NCBI GenBank assembly: GCA_026390795.1
Contig: JAPLFG010000001.1
Span: 1 to 64,000 of the forward strand
Length of the DNA: 64,000 nucleotides
Direction: 5' to 3'
DNA from: Ignavibacteriales bacterium
Lineage (GTDB): Bacteria; Bacteroidota; Ignavibacteria; Ignavibacteriales; Melioribacteraceae
Translations under genes and position numbers: made by a program
In this document: positions 46,204-55,517 of the stretch, in pieces
How positions within the stretch are numbered: the stretch's first letter is position 1
Layout of the letters: the number at the start of each line of letters is the position of its first letter
Notes under the pieces: generated by a model
Told to the model about the DNA's origin: nothing
The model's input: only the letters and a program-made list of their open reading frames with translations
The model's database searches: none

Positions 46204-47451
46204 ATGGCGTTGACAGAGTTCAAAGTTAAGTCCGGATATTTTGTTTTTTTTAATCAGTTTCTGGAAAGAGTAACTTATTTAGTGTTCTATATAATTCTTG
46301 CGCGCATAGTATCAAAAAACGAGTACGGCGCTCTTATCACTATCTTTGCATTCAGCAATATCATTCAAATATTATTTGATTTTGGCATCCCATTCTATTT
46401 ACAAAGAGAAATTGCTTCCGGTAGAGATTACGTCGCAAAGTTGAATCCACTTCTTACCATAAAGTATCTTTCATTGCCGATGATCATATGTATCGAATTA
46501 ATTTATCTTTCATTGATTCAAAATATGAATCCCGTTTGGGTTATGATAATCAGTTCAGCTAATTATCTACAAAGCCTGAATCAAATATACAATTCAATTT
46601 TCTACGGTAAAGAACGCTATAAGGAATCTCTCACAGTAAATTTAATTTCAAAAATATTTTATTTTTTACTTGTCTTGATATTGATTTTTCTGAATAGTGG
46701 AGTTGTTTTTTTTCTTTCTTGTTTGATAATAAGTAACATATACCTTTTATATAAGCAAAGGACAATTTTATTATCAAAAATTTCTTTACAATATAAGTTC
46801 GTTTTCAAATTGGAAGGCCTGCGTGAAATATTGCCATCTTCTCTAAAGATTGGTGCCGGGCTTATTTTTGTTACAATTTATGACCGGGTGGATATTCTTA
46901 TTATACAAATGTTAATGAGTTATGAAAATGTCGCCGCGTATTCAGTAGCGTATTCTTTGTTCCGTTCGGTCCAGATATTTGGTACTGCAGTATTAATGCC
47001 CGCTTATACAAAGTATTCTGCTCTTTATAGTAAGAAGAACTTTCTAAATTTTTCGGATATTAAATTCGAATGTTATTCGTTAATTATGTTTAGTTTAGCT
47101 GTCATTTTTTTTTCCGGAGTTTTTGGAGAATTGATTATTAGATTAGTTTTTGGTGTTAATTATAGTTTTTCGGGAATGATTTTATTTATTCTAACTTTTG
47201 CTTTGCCCGGAGCATTCATGAATAATTTAACAGGTGTCATATCGAATTCTTCGCGAAAAGAAAAAATACCGCTAATTACTACAGGAGCTGGTGTATTGAT
47301 TGGGATAACATGCAACTTTATTCTGATTCCTCTTATTGGAATATACGGAGCTGTAACTGCGACCATTATTACCGAATATTCCGTTTTTCTTTTTCAATTG
47401 ATATTTCTCATTAAGAGTTCAAAAAATAAACCAAGAATTAATGGATACTAA
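46204..47451 (+). CDS. Wzx-type polysaccharide flippase (415 aa)
   Basis: This is a polytopic protein of about 12 helices of the MOP superfamily. The entry sequence is typical: SGYFVFFNQFLERVTYLVFYIILARIVSKNEYGAL, then LFDFGIPFYLQREIASG. The second half is GAGLIFVTIYDRVDILIIQ. Such proteins flip undecaprenyl-linked oligosaccharides across the inner membrane. Start ATG 46204 gives a normal length. It overlaps the next gene by 11 bases and opens an uninterrupted run of same-strand glycan genes. Confidence 0.9.
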   Translation: MALTEFKVKSGYFVFFNQFLERVTYLVFYIILARIVSKNEYGALITIFAFSNIIQILFDFGIPFYLQREIASGRDYVAKLNPLLTIKYLSLPMIICIELIYLSLIQNMNPVWVMIISSANYLQSLNQIYNSIFYGKERYKESLTVNLISKIFYFLLVLILIFLNSGVVFFLSCLIISNIYLLYKQRTILLSKISLQYKFVFKLEGLREILPSSLKIGAGLIFVTIYDRVDILIIQMLMSYENVAAYSVAYSLFRSVQIFGTAVLMPAYTKYSALYSKKNFLNFSDIKFECYSLIMFSLAVIFFSGVFGELIIRLVFGVNYSFSGMILFILTFALPGAFMNNLTGVISNSSRKEKIPLITTGAGVLIGITCNFILIPLIGIYGAVTATIITEYSVFLFQLIFLIKSSKNKPRINGY

Positions 47452-48649
47452 AAAATTGAACAAGGTTTTTAAAAACATCCTATCCCTCAATGAATACATT
47501 CTTGTTCTATTGATTTCTTCATTCTATCTTTTTTTTTCTGTTTTATGTTCAAAAATAATGTTTCCGGGACACTACGAATTTCAATTCTTCTGGGATCATC
47601 ATAAATACATGTATATGGCTGAACATCCCTTCCAATACCATTTAGCACCTTTTTGCTGGAGAATATTGAACCCATTCATAGCTTATATATTACCTTTCGG
47701 AACAACTATTAATTTTTTTATTCAAACTTTGATGACATTATTAGTTTCATCCATACTTGTATATCATTTACTGAGAATTCTACAATATGAAAAAAAATAT
47801 GCTCTGACTGGACTGATCTTTTTTTTAGGTATGGGATGGATCATTAAATATAATGTTTACGATTTTTGGCTCACGGATTCACTGTTGAATGTTTTCGTTC
47901 TATTGGTACTTGTCTCATTAGTGCGAAAAAAGGAAATCGCATTTGCATTACTTTTAGCAGCTGGTATTCTTGTTAAAGAGACGATATTATTTGTTGCACC
48001 TCTCTATTACACATTCAATTCAGAAAGAATCATCCATCTAAAGTTGCTCTCAAAAAATATATTGCTGGTTTTACCGTCTTTATCACTTCTGCTTATAGTC
48101 AGGTTACTAATCCCAGGATTAAACGGTGATTTAACCTATATTGCTTCACTACCGCCCGGTTTACAAAATGTTACTTATAACTCAAGCAACTACGATTTCG
48201 TAAAACTTGTTTTATCATTCCACATACAATATTCTTTTTTCGAGATCATAGCTATTGTAATCTCAGCTTATGGATTTATACCGGTGTTATTTTCGGTTCT
48301 TGGTATAAAAAAAAATAAAAAAATAGTTTTAATGTATTTTCCTTTGATTATTTTCTCGCTACTCCAGCTGTTTTATGCAATTAATATACCTCGTTTGCTT
48401 ACAATTGGTTTCTGGCCCGTTTTATTAATGGGAGTTAATGGAATAAAATATATCTCGACAAAATACAATATCTCGGTTTACTGGTTTATACTCACAGCTG
48501 TCACAATTCCCATAATGAATCTATCATCAAATAAAACTTTCATGATTCCCGATAGAATCCAAGTATATATTTTTATCTGTAGTGTTATGGTATTCACTTT
48601 CAAAAAACTTTATAAAAGAGTATTAAGTGAAAATAGTATTCCTCGGTAG
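47441..48649 (+). CDS. Multi-spanning membrane protein, polymerase/GT-C candidate (402 aa)
   Basis: About ten hydrophobic helices are visible. A conserved-looking first periplasmic loop (HYEFQFFWDHHKYMYMAEHPFQYHLAPFCWRILNPFIAYILP) with WRIL and a DHH pair lies in it. Its size and operon position fit a Wzy-type polymerase or a GT-C glycosyltransferase. No definitive family signature is seen. It overlaps both neighbours (11 bases and 23 bases), so translation is coupled. Confidence 0.65.
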   Translation: MDTKKLNKVFKNILSLNEYILVLLISSFYLFFSVLCSKIMFPGHYEFQFFWDHHKYMYMAEHPFQYHLAPFCWRILNPFIAYILPFGTTINFFIQTLMTLLVSSILVYHLLRILQYEKKYALTGLIFFLGMGWIIKYNVYDFWLTDSLLNVFVLLVLVSLVRKKEIAFALLLAAGILVKETILFVAPLYYTFNSERIIHLKLLSKNILLVLPSLSLLLIVRLLIPGLNGDLTYIASLPPGLQNVTYNSSNYDFVKLVLSFHIQYSFFEIIAIVISAYGFIPVLFSVLGIKKNKKIVLMYFPLIIFSLLQLFYAINIPRLLTIGFWPVLLMGVNGIKYISTKYNISVYWFILTAVTIPIMNLSSNKTFMIPDRIQVYIFICSVMVFTFKKLYKRVLSENSIPR

Positions 48650-49721
48650 ATACAACGAATCCGAAAAACTAAACGGCCCGGAGAAATTTGCCAAACGTTT
48701 ATTCGGAGAAATTGCTGCAAAAAATGCGGATAGTTTTTTTATTGGATATTTTTTTAAGGGAAGCCAAAGTTCTTTCATGAAAAGATTGATAGGGAAAAAA
48801 GAATTGAACACCGAGCAGCATATATTTCAACTTGGGATATTGAGAATTTTTTTATTTCTTATGAAAGAACAACCCGATATAATCCATATTGTTACTCATG
48901 AGAGATTTATTATCTCCCTTTTCATTTATAAATCATTTTTGAAAGGGAAAATTATAGTAACTCACCATTCGGTGGTGAAAGTAGAGCTAAATAATACTAT
49001 TCTAAAATTAAAAAAGTACGGACGATTTAAGGATGTTCTCTTCGAAAGACTGTCATTTAAATATGCTGATAGACATGTATTTGTATCTGAACTATTACTA
49101 GAAAGTAGCATTAAACATTATTCTTTCGATAAAAAGAAAGTGGTTATTATTCCAAATGGTGTTGATGGAATATTCTCATTCGCAGGAAAGACGATTGATG
49201 TAGAAAAAAAACTCAGAATTTTATTTTATAATGGATTCAACAATGTTTTCTCACGGGGATTGAACTTTGTAATTGATACGTTGAATCAACTTAGCAGTTA
49301 TTATCCTTTCGAACTTATTGTTCTAGGAGAGGACAATGCAAAAAATAAAATTAAACCGCTGTTTGGAATTACTTTTTTGGAACAACTGTCTACAAACGAA
49401 CTTTTTATTCTTATGAAAGAAACAAGTATTTTCATCAAATCAACCGAATTCGATTCATTTTCTTTCATGGTGGTTGAGGCCATGGCATCCGGCATGATTG
49501 TAATAATTTCTTCCAATGTGGGCGCCAAAGATTATATCCAACATGGAATTAATGGATTTATTTATGATAAAGATTCTCCTGAAGCGTTATACAAAGTGCT
49601 TAAAAAATTATTCGCTAATTATTATGACTTAAATTCAATTTCAAAGCAAGCCACATTTGTCTATAATATATTAAACTGGGATGCAATTAGTAGTCGGTAT
49701 TTGGAACTATATAACTCATGA
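48627..49721 (+). CDS. GT4-family glycosyltransferase (364 aa)
   Basis: The GT-B fold has an N-terminal KIVFLGRYNESEKLNGPEKFAKRL. The C-terminal donor-binding part has FDSFSFMVVEAMASGMIVIISSNVGAKDYIQHGINGFIYD, the E-x7-E-like region of GT4 enzymes. It is predicted to transfer a sugar from a nucleotide donor onto the lipid-linked repeat unit. The start is GTG 48627, inside the upstream gene, with AAGAG before it. The next gene starts in the ATGA overlap. Confidence 0.88.
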   Translation: MKIVFLGRYNESEKLNGPEKFAKRLFGEIAAKNADSFFIGYFFKGSQSSFMKRLIGKKELNTEQHIFQLGILRIFLFLMKEQPDIIHIVTHERFIISLFIYKSFLKGKIIVTHHSVVKVELNNTILKLKKYGRFKDVLFERLSFKYADRHVFVSELLLESSIKHYSFDKKKVVIIPNGVDGIFSFAGKTIDVEKKLRILFYNGFNNVFSRGLNFVIDTLNQLSSYYPFELIVLGEDNAKNKIKPLFGITFLEQLSTNELFILMKETSIFIKSTEFDSFSFMVVEAMASGMIVIISSNVGAKDYIQHGINGFIYDKDSPEALYKVLKKLFANYYDLNSISKQATFVYNILNWDAISSRYLELYNS

Positions 49722-50866
49722 CTGATTTACAAGAAAAAATAAAAGTCTGCCATATTTGCGACCGAATAACAGGTAAAGCTGATGGAGTGTTCAGTCACCT
49801 TCTAATGTTGCTAAATAATATTGATAAAAATAAATATGAGCAAATAGTAATTTACCAAGGGGGAGAGGTTGTTGAACAAGAATTAAATAAAATGGGGATT
49901 AAAGTATTTGTTGTTTCTGGGTTAAGAAATAGATTATCTATTGATGCCTTAGTCAAAATATATAAAATACTTCGGTCTGAAAATGTTGATATAATTCATG
50001 CTCACCTAATAAAGCCTTACATACTTGCAGGATTGATAAATATCTTTCTTAAGAAAAAATTTATATTTAATTATCATGGCTTATTTATCAATTCAGTTTA
50101 TCATAATAGGCTTGATAAATTGATCCTAAAAGTATTGCACCGCTTAATCTGTCTTTTTAGAGCGGTTGATATAGTTGTTGTCCCATCAAGAAAAAGCATG
50201 CAATTATTGGAGGATGAAACAAGATTATTTCCTAAGGTTGAAGTTTACTACAATGGTTATGATTGCCAAAAACAAGTTAGTCCCGATCCTGGAATCATTA
50301 AAGATCTAATAACTATGAAAGCCAAATTTTTTCTGATCGGGATAATTGCCAGACTTGAGGTACAAAAGAGAATAGATTTATCGTTATTAATGTTAAAAGA
50401 ATTAGTCCAAAAAGGTAACTCAGTATTCTTCATTTATTTTGGTGACGGTCCGTTGGAAGAAGACATAAAACTTTATGCAAAAGCTTTAGATGTAGATAAT
50501 AATTGTAAATTTTATGGATTTATTAAAAACGCAAAAAATTATTTTAAATATTTGGATACTATTCTGTTTACTTCGGACTGGGAGGGTTTACCGTTAACTT
50601 ATTGGGAGGCAATGGCTAATTCTGTCCCGGTTATCTCCACAGATGTTGGAGGAGCTAGAGAAATATTAATTGATAATAATTGCGGAATAGTATATCCTAG
50701 AGGAGATATCGAAGGAGGAGTAAAAGCCATTGAATTAGTTATCAAAAATGAAACGTTTAGGAGAGAATTAGGTGAAAATGGAAAACTTGCAACTCAATCC
50801 AAATATAATCTTCATGCATTTAAAACATTTTTTGAAAATTTATATAATCAGTTAATGATTCAATAG
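49718..50866 (+). CDS. GT4-family glycosyltransferase (382 aa)
   Basis: This is a GT-B fold enzyme with N-terminal KVCHICDRITGKADGVFSHLLMLLNNI and the DIIHAHLIKPYI helix. The donor-site segment reads GIIARLEVQKRIDLSLLMLKEL, then FTSDWEGLPLTYWEAMANSVPVISTDVGGAREIL. It starts in a 4-base ATGA overlap with the preceding gene. Sugar specificity cannot be told. Confidence 0.92.
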   Translation: MTDLQEKIKVCHICDRITGKADGVFSHLLMLLNNIDKNKYEQIVIYQGGEVVEQELNKMGIKVFVVSGLRNRLSIDALVKIYKILRSENVDIIHAHLIKPYILAGLINIFLKKKFIFNYHGLFINSVYHNRLDKLILKVLHRLICLFRAVDIVVVPSRKSMQLLEDETRLFPKVEVYYNGYDCQKQVSPDPGIIKDLITMKAKFFLIGIIARLEVQKRIDLSLLMLKELVQKGNSVFFIYFGDGPLEEDIKLYAKALDVDNNCKFYGFIKNAKNYFKYLDTILFTSDWEGLPLTYWEAMANSVPVISTDVGGAREILIDNNCGIVYPRGDIEGGVKAIELVIKNETFRRELGENGKLATQSKYNLHAFKTFFENLYNQLMIQ

Positions 50867-50875
50867 AAATTGACT

Positions 50876-51973
50876 ATGTATAAAATGAATGTGCTCCATA
50901 TTTCTCCCGACTTCAATTACTCATGCGGTGTCAGTAAATATGTTTTTCTTTTATTGGAAGAATTAAGTAAAAAAGAGAGCCTTCGTTTATTCTTTATTAC
51001 CAATAAAGGAGATTCACTTGAAAGACTTGACGGACTAAATGTGAAGGTTGATTTTCTAAATTTCGAAAGAGGAAACCGGAATCCATATAAATTTCTAGTC
51101 AATTATTTTTATCTTCTAAATTATTGCAAAGCTAACAAAATAGATCTTATTCATACACATCACCGTTATCCCGAACTAGTTTCATATCTGGTAGGTAAGC
51201 GTTTAGGAATTAAAACAATTACGACTGTCCACAGTTTAGTGAGCGGATGGAAATATCTAAGTTTTAGATCTGATAGAATCATTGCAGTTAGTAAAGCAGT
51301 AATGCACTTATTAATCGAGAAGTATAGAGTAAATAGTAGGAAGATTTCACAAATCTATAACTTTGTAAAACCGTTTAATTATCATAAAGCCAAAGAAGAA
51401 GATCGCTTAAAAGAGGAATTAGGAATAAAAGTAACAGACAGAGTTTTATTATTTGTTGGTAGAATTAGTTATACGAAAGGGTGTGATGTTCTGATATCCG
51501 CTTTTGAAAATTTATTAAATGAATTTCCATCCCTGAAGCTTATAATGATTGGCAGTTTTGAATCTGAAGAATTGATGCAATCAGTTCTAAGGAATAAAGC
51601 TATAATATACCTCGATCCGACGCCTGACATTGTGAATTATTATTCGATTTGCAATGTTGTTGTGATTCCTTCAATTATCGATTCTTTTCCATACGTAATG
51701 CTCGAAGCTGGTCTCACTGAAAAGCCTTTTATTGGAGGAAGAACTGGGGGGACAGCAGAGTTTATTGAGGATGGAATTGATGGTCTTTTAGTGAAAACCG
51801 GATGCATTGATGACTTGGTTATATCTATTAAACGAATACTCAACGATACAGATTTATCTGAAAAACTATCTCGAAATTTATCGTCAAAGGTCAATAATCT
51901 TACAAATGCAGAATCATATTCGGATAAGATAACAAAACTATATTCTGGCTTAATTCATGAAACCCATCGATAA
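50876..51973 (+). CDS. GT4-family glycosyltransferase (365 aa)
   Basis: This is another GT-B enzyme. It has HISPDFNYSCGVSKYVFLLLEEL near the start and DLIHTHHRYPELVSYL. Its central donor-domain entry is LLFVGRISYTKGCDVLISAFENL, followed by IDSFPYVMLEAGLTEKPFIGGRTGGTAEFIEDGIDGLLV. ATG 50876 is preferred to the TTG at 50870. It lies 9 bp after the previous gene and overlaps the next by 17 bases. Confidence 0.92.
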   Translation: MYKMNVLHISPDFNYSCGVSKYVFLLLEELSKKESLRLFFITNKGDSLERLDGLNVKVDFLNFERGNRNPYKFLVNYFYLLNYCKANKIDLIHTHHRYPELVSYLVGKRLGIKTITTVHSLVSGWKYLSFRSDRIIAVSKAVMHLLIEKYRVNSRKISQIYNFVKPFNYHKAKEEDRLKEELGIKVTDRVLLFVGRISYTKGCDVLISAFENLLNEFPSLKLIMIGSFESEELMQSVLRNKAIIYLDPTPDIVNYYSICNVVVIPSIIDSFPYVMLEAGLTEKPFIGGRTGGTAEFIEDGIDGLLVKTGCIDDLVISIKRILNDTDLSEKLSRNLSSKVNNLTNAESYSDKITKLYSGLIHETHR

Positions 51974-52721
51974 ATTACTTGTTTTGAATCGCATCAGAGT
52001 AGATGATGCTGATTTCAATCTGATATGTGATAGAATAAAGAGCGCTTTGGAGAATCGGAGCAGATTAGTAATTCTTTATGCTAATATTCAACTAATCAAT
52101 CTGGCAAAGAAAAATATAAATATTTCTCAAATTTTAAATTCTGCCGAAATTGTTTTCCCAGATGGGATTGGTATTTGGTTAGCATCTAGATTATTCGGGA
52201 GGAAAAAAAATACTAAATTTAATTGGACAGATTATGCTTGGAGTTTTTTATCTATTGTTGAACAAAATAATTGGAAAATATTTTTTTTAGGTTCAACCGA
52301 TGAAATTCTTGCACGAGGTAAAGCTAACATCTACAAAAAGTATCCTAATATAAACTTGGTCGGTTCATTAAATGGTTTTAATGATCTAGAAAATTCAGAA
52401 TTATTGCAATCAATAAATAACGTAAATCCTGATATTTTATGGGTTGGTTTAGGTTCTTTAAAACAAGAATATTGGATAAGTGAGAATAAGGACAAACTTA
52501 ATGTCAGAATAATTCAGGCTGTTGGAGATTTATTTGCTCTTTTTACAAATCAAAAAATTCGAGGTCCAAAATTATTTCAAAAACTTGGATTGGAGTGGGT
52601 TTTCAGACTGATCAATGAACCGAAAAGACTGTGGCGAAGATATTTACTTGGCATACCAAAATTTTTCATGTTAGTAATCCGTGAATTAATAAAAAAGAGG
52701 AGTGAGAAAAATAATTCTTAA
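51957..52721 (+). CDS. WecG/TagA/CpsF-family glycosyltransferase (254 aa)
   Basis: This is a GT26-family enzyme. It has VFPDGIGIWLASRLFG, WKIFFLGSTDE, DILWVGLGSLKQEYWISENK and the C-terminal KLGLEWVFRLINEPKRLWRRYL signature, at usual length. Such enzymes add N-acetylmannosamine-type residues, or related sugars, to lipid-linked intermediates early in glycan assembly. Some family members are membrane-associated through the basic C-terminal tail, which is present here (IRELIKKRSEKNNS). Its donor here is unknown. Confidence 0.94.
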   Translation: MKPIDKLLVLNRIRVDDADFNLICDRIKSALENRSRLVILYANIQLINLAKKNINISQILNSAEIVFPDGIGIWLASRLFGRKKNTKFNWTDYAWSFLSIVEQNNWKIFFLGSTDEILARGKANIYKKYPNINLVGSLNGFNDLENSELLQSINNVNPDILWVGLGSLKQEYWISENKDKLNVRIIQAVGDLFALFTNQKIRGPKLFQKLGLEWVFRLINEPKRLWRRYLLGIPKFFMLVIRELIKKRSEKNNS

Positions 52722-52740
52722 CAGATTATATGAAATAATT

Positions 52741-54174
52741 ATGATCAAAAAGCGAGAAGACAAATTAACTTTTTATGGATTGTTCGCTATATCGATCCTT
52801 GTTTTGTTCTTGCTTACTTATATAACTCTTATCAAAGAAAGAATCATTGAGTATATTTCATTTAATAATGATCCACTCGATGTTATATATTACAATAACA
52901 TTTTTACTAATATGCATTTCAGTATATCAATTACAATCGTACTTATCACGGTTATAATTATTTTCAAGAAAGAAGTAATTAATTCACTAAATCAAATATC
53001 CGATGAATACTTAGCATGGTTTTTTATTCTGATCAGTGTTATACTGCAAATTATTATTGCATTGTATGTAAAAACTGAACCGATAGCGGATAGTAAATTT
53101 TATCTAGATCATGCGAATCGGTTATTTACTACCGGTTACTATCTAAATGAGTATAATCATCCTACTGCTTTTTGGCCTATAGGGTTACCGGCTCTTATCT
53201 CATTGTTCCAGCATATCAATTCAGATCCAATTTTGTTAGTCAGATTTTCCAATATCATTGTGAGCTCAATTTATATTTATACAGTTGATTCATTTTTTAG
53301 GCAATCTTTATCTAAGAAACAAAGAATTATATTTTTGCTTTTATTCGTTCTTTATCCCAATCACCTTTTTAGCGTAAATGTTATTCTAACTGATTTTCCA
53401 TTTGCGGCATTATTATGGATCATTCTTAATCTAATCTCGAAAAAGAAATTAAAAATATTTCACTTTATTCTAATTGGAATATTGACTGCCTCAATGACAT
53501 ATCTCAGACCTCTTGGATTAGTTATGCCTTTTGTAATTTTTATCCTTCTATTCAATAATAACAAGCTGCGGTATGCAGTTAAAATGACTTCTGTAATTGT
53601 TCTGACATTATTTATCCTTTTATCTCCATGGATCTATAGAAACTATCTGGTTTTTGGAACACCGGTTATTGTCGCAACAAATGGTGGGTTCAATTTTTTA
53701 ATGGGGAATCATAAAAATTCTAACGGCGGTGTAAATTTTGATTTTAATTACAGTGTTGAGAATTCAAATGAACCGCAAGAAGAATTAAAAGCATATCAAA
53801 CGAGTTTTCATGATGTTATAGAGAATCCATTACAATCAATTTTGCGGTTACCTAAAAAAATATTCTATTCTTATTGGCGAGGAGATAGTTCAATTACATG
53901 GTCGCTAAAGAAAACCAGCAATACTATTTCCCCAATTTTCACTAGCTCCATATTCTTTATGACAAATTTTATTTTTTATGCTATTATATCACTTAGTATC
54001 GCTGGTTTTTATCATAAAGGATTTGGAGACTTAATCTTTATTAAAAAACGAATTATTATTTACAGCTTTCTTGTTTTTATATCATTAATCATTTTTTACG
54101 TAGGGGGTGAAAGATATATAATACCTATTATGCCGATTCATATTTATTACTTTGCTAAATATTTTGATAAATAA
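52741..54174 (+). CDS. GT-C membrane glycosyltransferase-like protein (477 aa)
   Basis: This is a polytopic protein of about 11-12 helices. The first large loop carries EPIADSKFYLDHANRLFTTGYYLNEYNHPTAFWPIGLPALIS, with the acidic residue pattern and PIG motif seen in GT39/ArnT-like dolichol- or undecaprenyl-phosphate sugar transferases. Later SPWIYRNYLVFGTPVIVATNGG is also typical. ATG 52741 is used; GTG 52702 (490 aa) overlaps the upstream gene and is possible. It resembles the next gene in overall plan. Confidence 0.75.
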   Translation: MIKKREDKLTFYGLFAISILVLFLLTYITLIKERIIEYISFNNDPLDVIYYNNIFTNMHFSISITIVLITVIIIFKKEVINSLNQISDEYLAWFFILISVILQIIIALYVKTEPIADSKFYLDHANRLFTTGYYLNEYNHPTAFWPIGLPALISLFQHINSDPILLVRFSNIIVSSIYIYTVDSFFRQSLSKKQRIIFLLLFVLYPNHLFSVNVILTDFPFAALLWIILNLISKKKLKIFHFILIGILTASMTYLRPLGLVMPFVIFILLFNNNKLRYAVKMTSVIVLTLFILLSPWIYRNYLVFGTPVIVATNGGFNFLMGNHKNSNGGVNFDFNYSVENSNEPQEELKAYQTSFHDVIENPLQSILRLPKKIFYSYWRGDSSITWSLKKTSNTISPIFTSSIFFMTNFIFYAIISLSIAGFYHKGFGDLIFIKKRIIIYSFLVFISLIIFYVGGERYIIPIMPIHIYYFAKYFDK

Positions 54175-54183
54175 ATTTGAAAA

Positions 54184-55506
54184 ATGAAATTCCTTACTTT
54201 AACAAAGGTTTTTTCTCTTTTATTCATTCTCTCGGTTATAGTCCAACTTCTTGGTTCAATAGTTTTAGTCAATTCATTCCCAAATGAGAAGAGAATCTAT
54301 GACCCTCGTTTTCAACAATTAGCGTATAATCTTAATACAGATCATTCCTTCGAAATAAAGTGGGGAACCGACAAAAACCCTGATCGCATAATGATCAATC
54401 CTTTTCAAATACAAAGAGGAATATATCAAAACTGGTTTCCAATTGGATATGCCCTTGTTATATATTCTGCAATGTTGATTGATAGCAATTATTCCAAAAT
54501 TTTAATGATTCTTCAACTTTTATTATACTCATTTATTCCGCCGCTCATTTTTTTGTTGAGTAATAGTTTTTATTTTCAAAACAATTATTCTAGAGCAGCT
54601 TTCCCGTCTCTATTGTTTCTATTAAATCCATATTATTCAATTGCTTCAATCTGGATAACCGATACATGGATGATTACACTAATTACTCTTTTATGTTTTT
54701 ATTTGTTGTTATGCACAATTAAAAAACGTTTGAAAATAAATATTGCCTTCGGTCTAGCTGTTGTTATGCTTTTTCTTTTACGTCCGATTGGAATATTCCC
54801 ATTAGTTGTTGTGTATATTATTTATGCTTGGAAAGAGTATAGAATATTCAAAATACATTTACCCTTGATAATAGTATTATTCGGAATTCTAACTTGGGGT
54901 TATCGAAATTATTTATTATTCCATCAATTTGATTTTACAAATTCCAGCGTTGGTTATAATTTGTGGCTTGGAAATAATTTCTATACAAATAATTTTTTAA
55001 AAAACCATCTGGGCGATTGTTCAACGATCGAAGATAAAATTATTCCCTATTTTGACACGAAGTGGTCATTTCTCAAAAACTATTCAGAATATCAAAAAGA
55101 TGAATTCTTTAAACAACAGGCTTGGAATTTCATTAAATCACATCCGCTTGAGACATTAGAAAATTCCTTTTGGAAAATGATCGGATTTTGGTCTCCATTG
55201 AGAGTTCGAACTGATCACTGGAGTGAATCCACGGTAAAAACCATAGTGATGATGATTTACTTTACCCCTTTACTTTTTCTTTCATTTCTTTCAGTCCTGA
55301 AATTCTTTTGGAAAAAGGAATATAAAATTAAAAGGGAAAAAGGAATATTAATCCTTTTCATGTTTTTATGGATGATACCTCATTTAGCTTTTTTTAGTAC
55401 TTCCAGATTTCGCGCGCCAATTGATTTTGGATTAATAATTTTATCATTTGATTTGATAATACCATATTTTACTAAAAATAGATTTCCTATTATATCAGAT
55501 AAATAA
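54184..55506 (+). CDS. GT-C membrane glycosyltransferase-like protein (440 aa)
   Basis: About ten helices are predicted. It shares with its upstream neighbour the loop motif NWFPIGYALVIYSAML and the later GYRNYLLFHQFDFTNSSVGYNLWLGNN, the same positions as PIGLPAL and YRNYLVFGTPV there. The two are probably paralogues acting on lipid-linked sugars. It begins 9 bp after the preceding stop and ends 11 bp before the C25 peptidase gene. The substrate is unknown. Confidence 0.72.
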   Translation: MKFLTLTKVFSLLFILSVIVQLLGSIVLVNSFPNEKRIYDPRFQQLAYNLNTDHSFEIKWGTDKNPDRIMINPFQIQRGIYQNWFPIGYALVIYSAMLIDSNYSKILMILQLLLYSFIPPLIFLLSNSFYFQNNYSRAAFPSLLFLLNPYYSIASIWITDTWMITLITLLCFYLLLCTIKKRLKINIAFGLAVVMLFLLRPIGIFPLVVVYIIYAWKEYRIFKIHLPLIIVLFGILTWGYRNYLLFHQFDFTNSSVGYNLWLGNNFYTNNFLKNHLGDCSTIEDKIIPYFDTKWSFLKNYSEYQKDEFFKQQAWNFIKSHPLETLENSFWKMIGFWSPLRVRTDHWSESTVKTIVMMIYFTPLLFLSFLSVLKFFWKKEYKIKREKGILILFMFLWMIPHLAFFSTSRFRAPIDFGLIILSFDLIIPYFTKNRFPIISDK

Positions 55507-55517
55507 AAGAACGGTTT

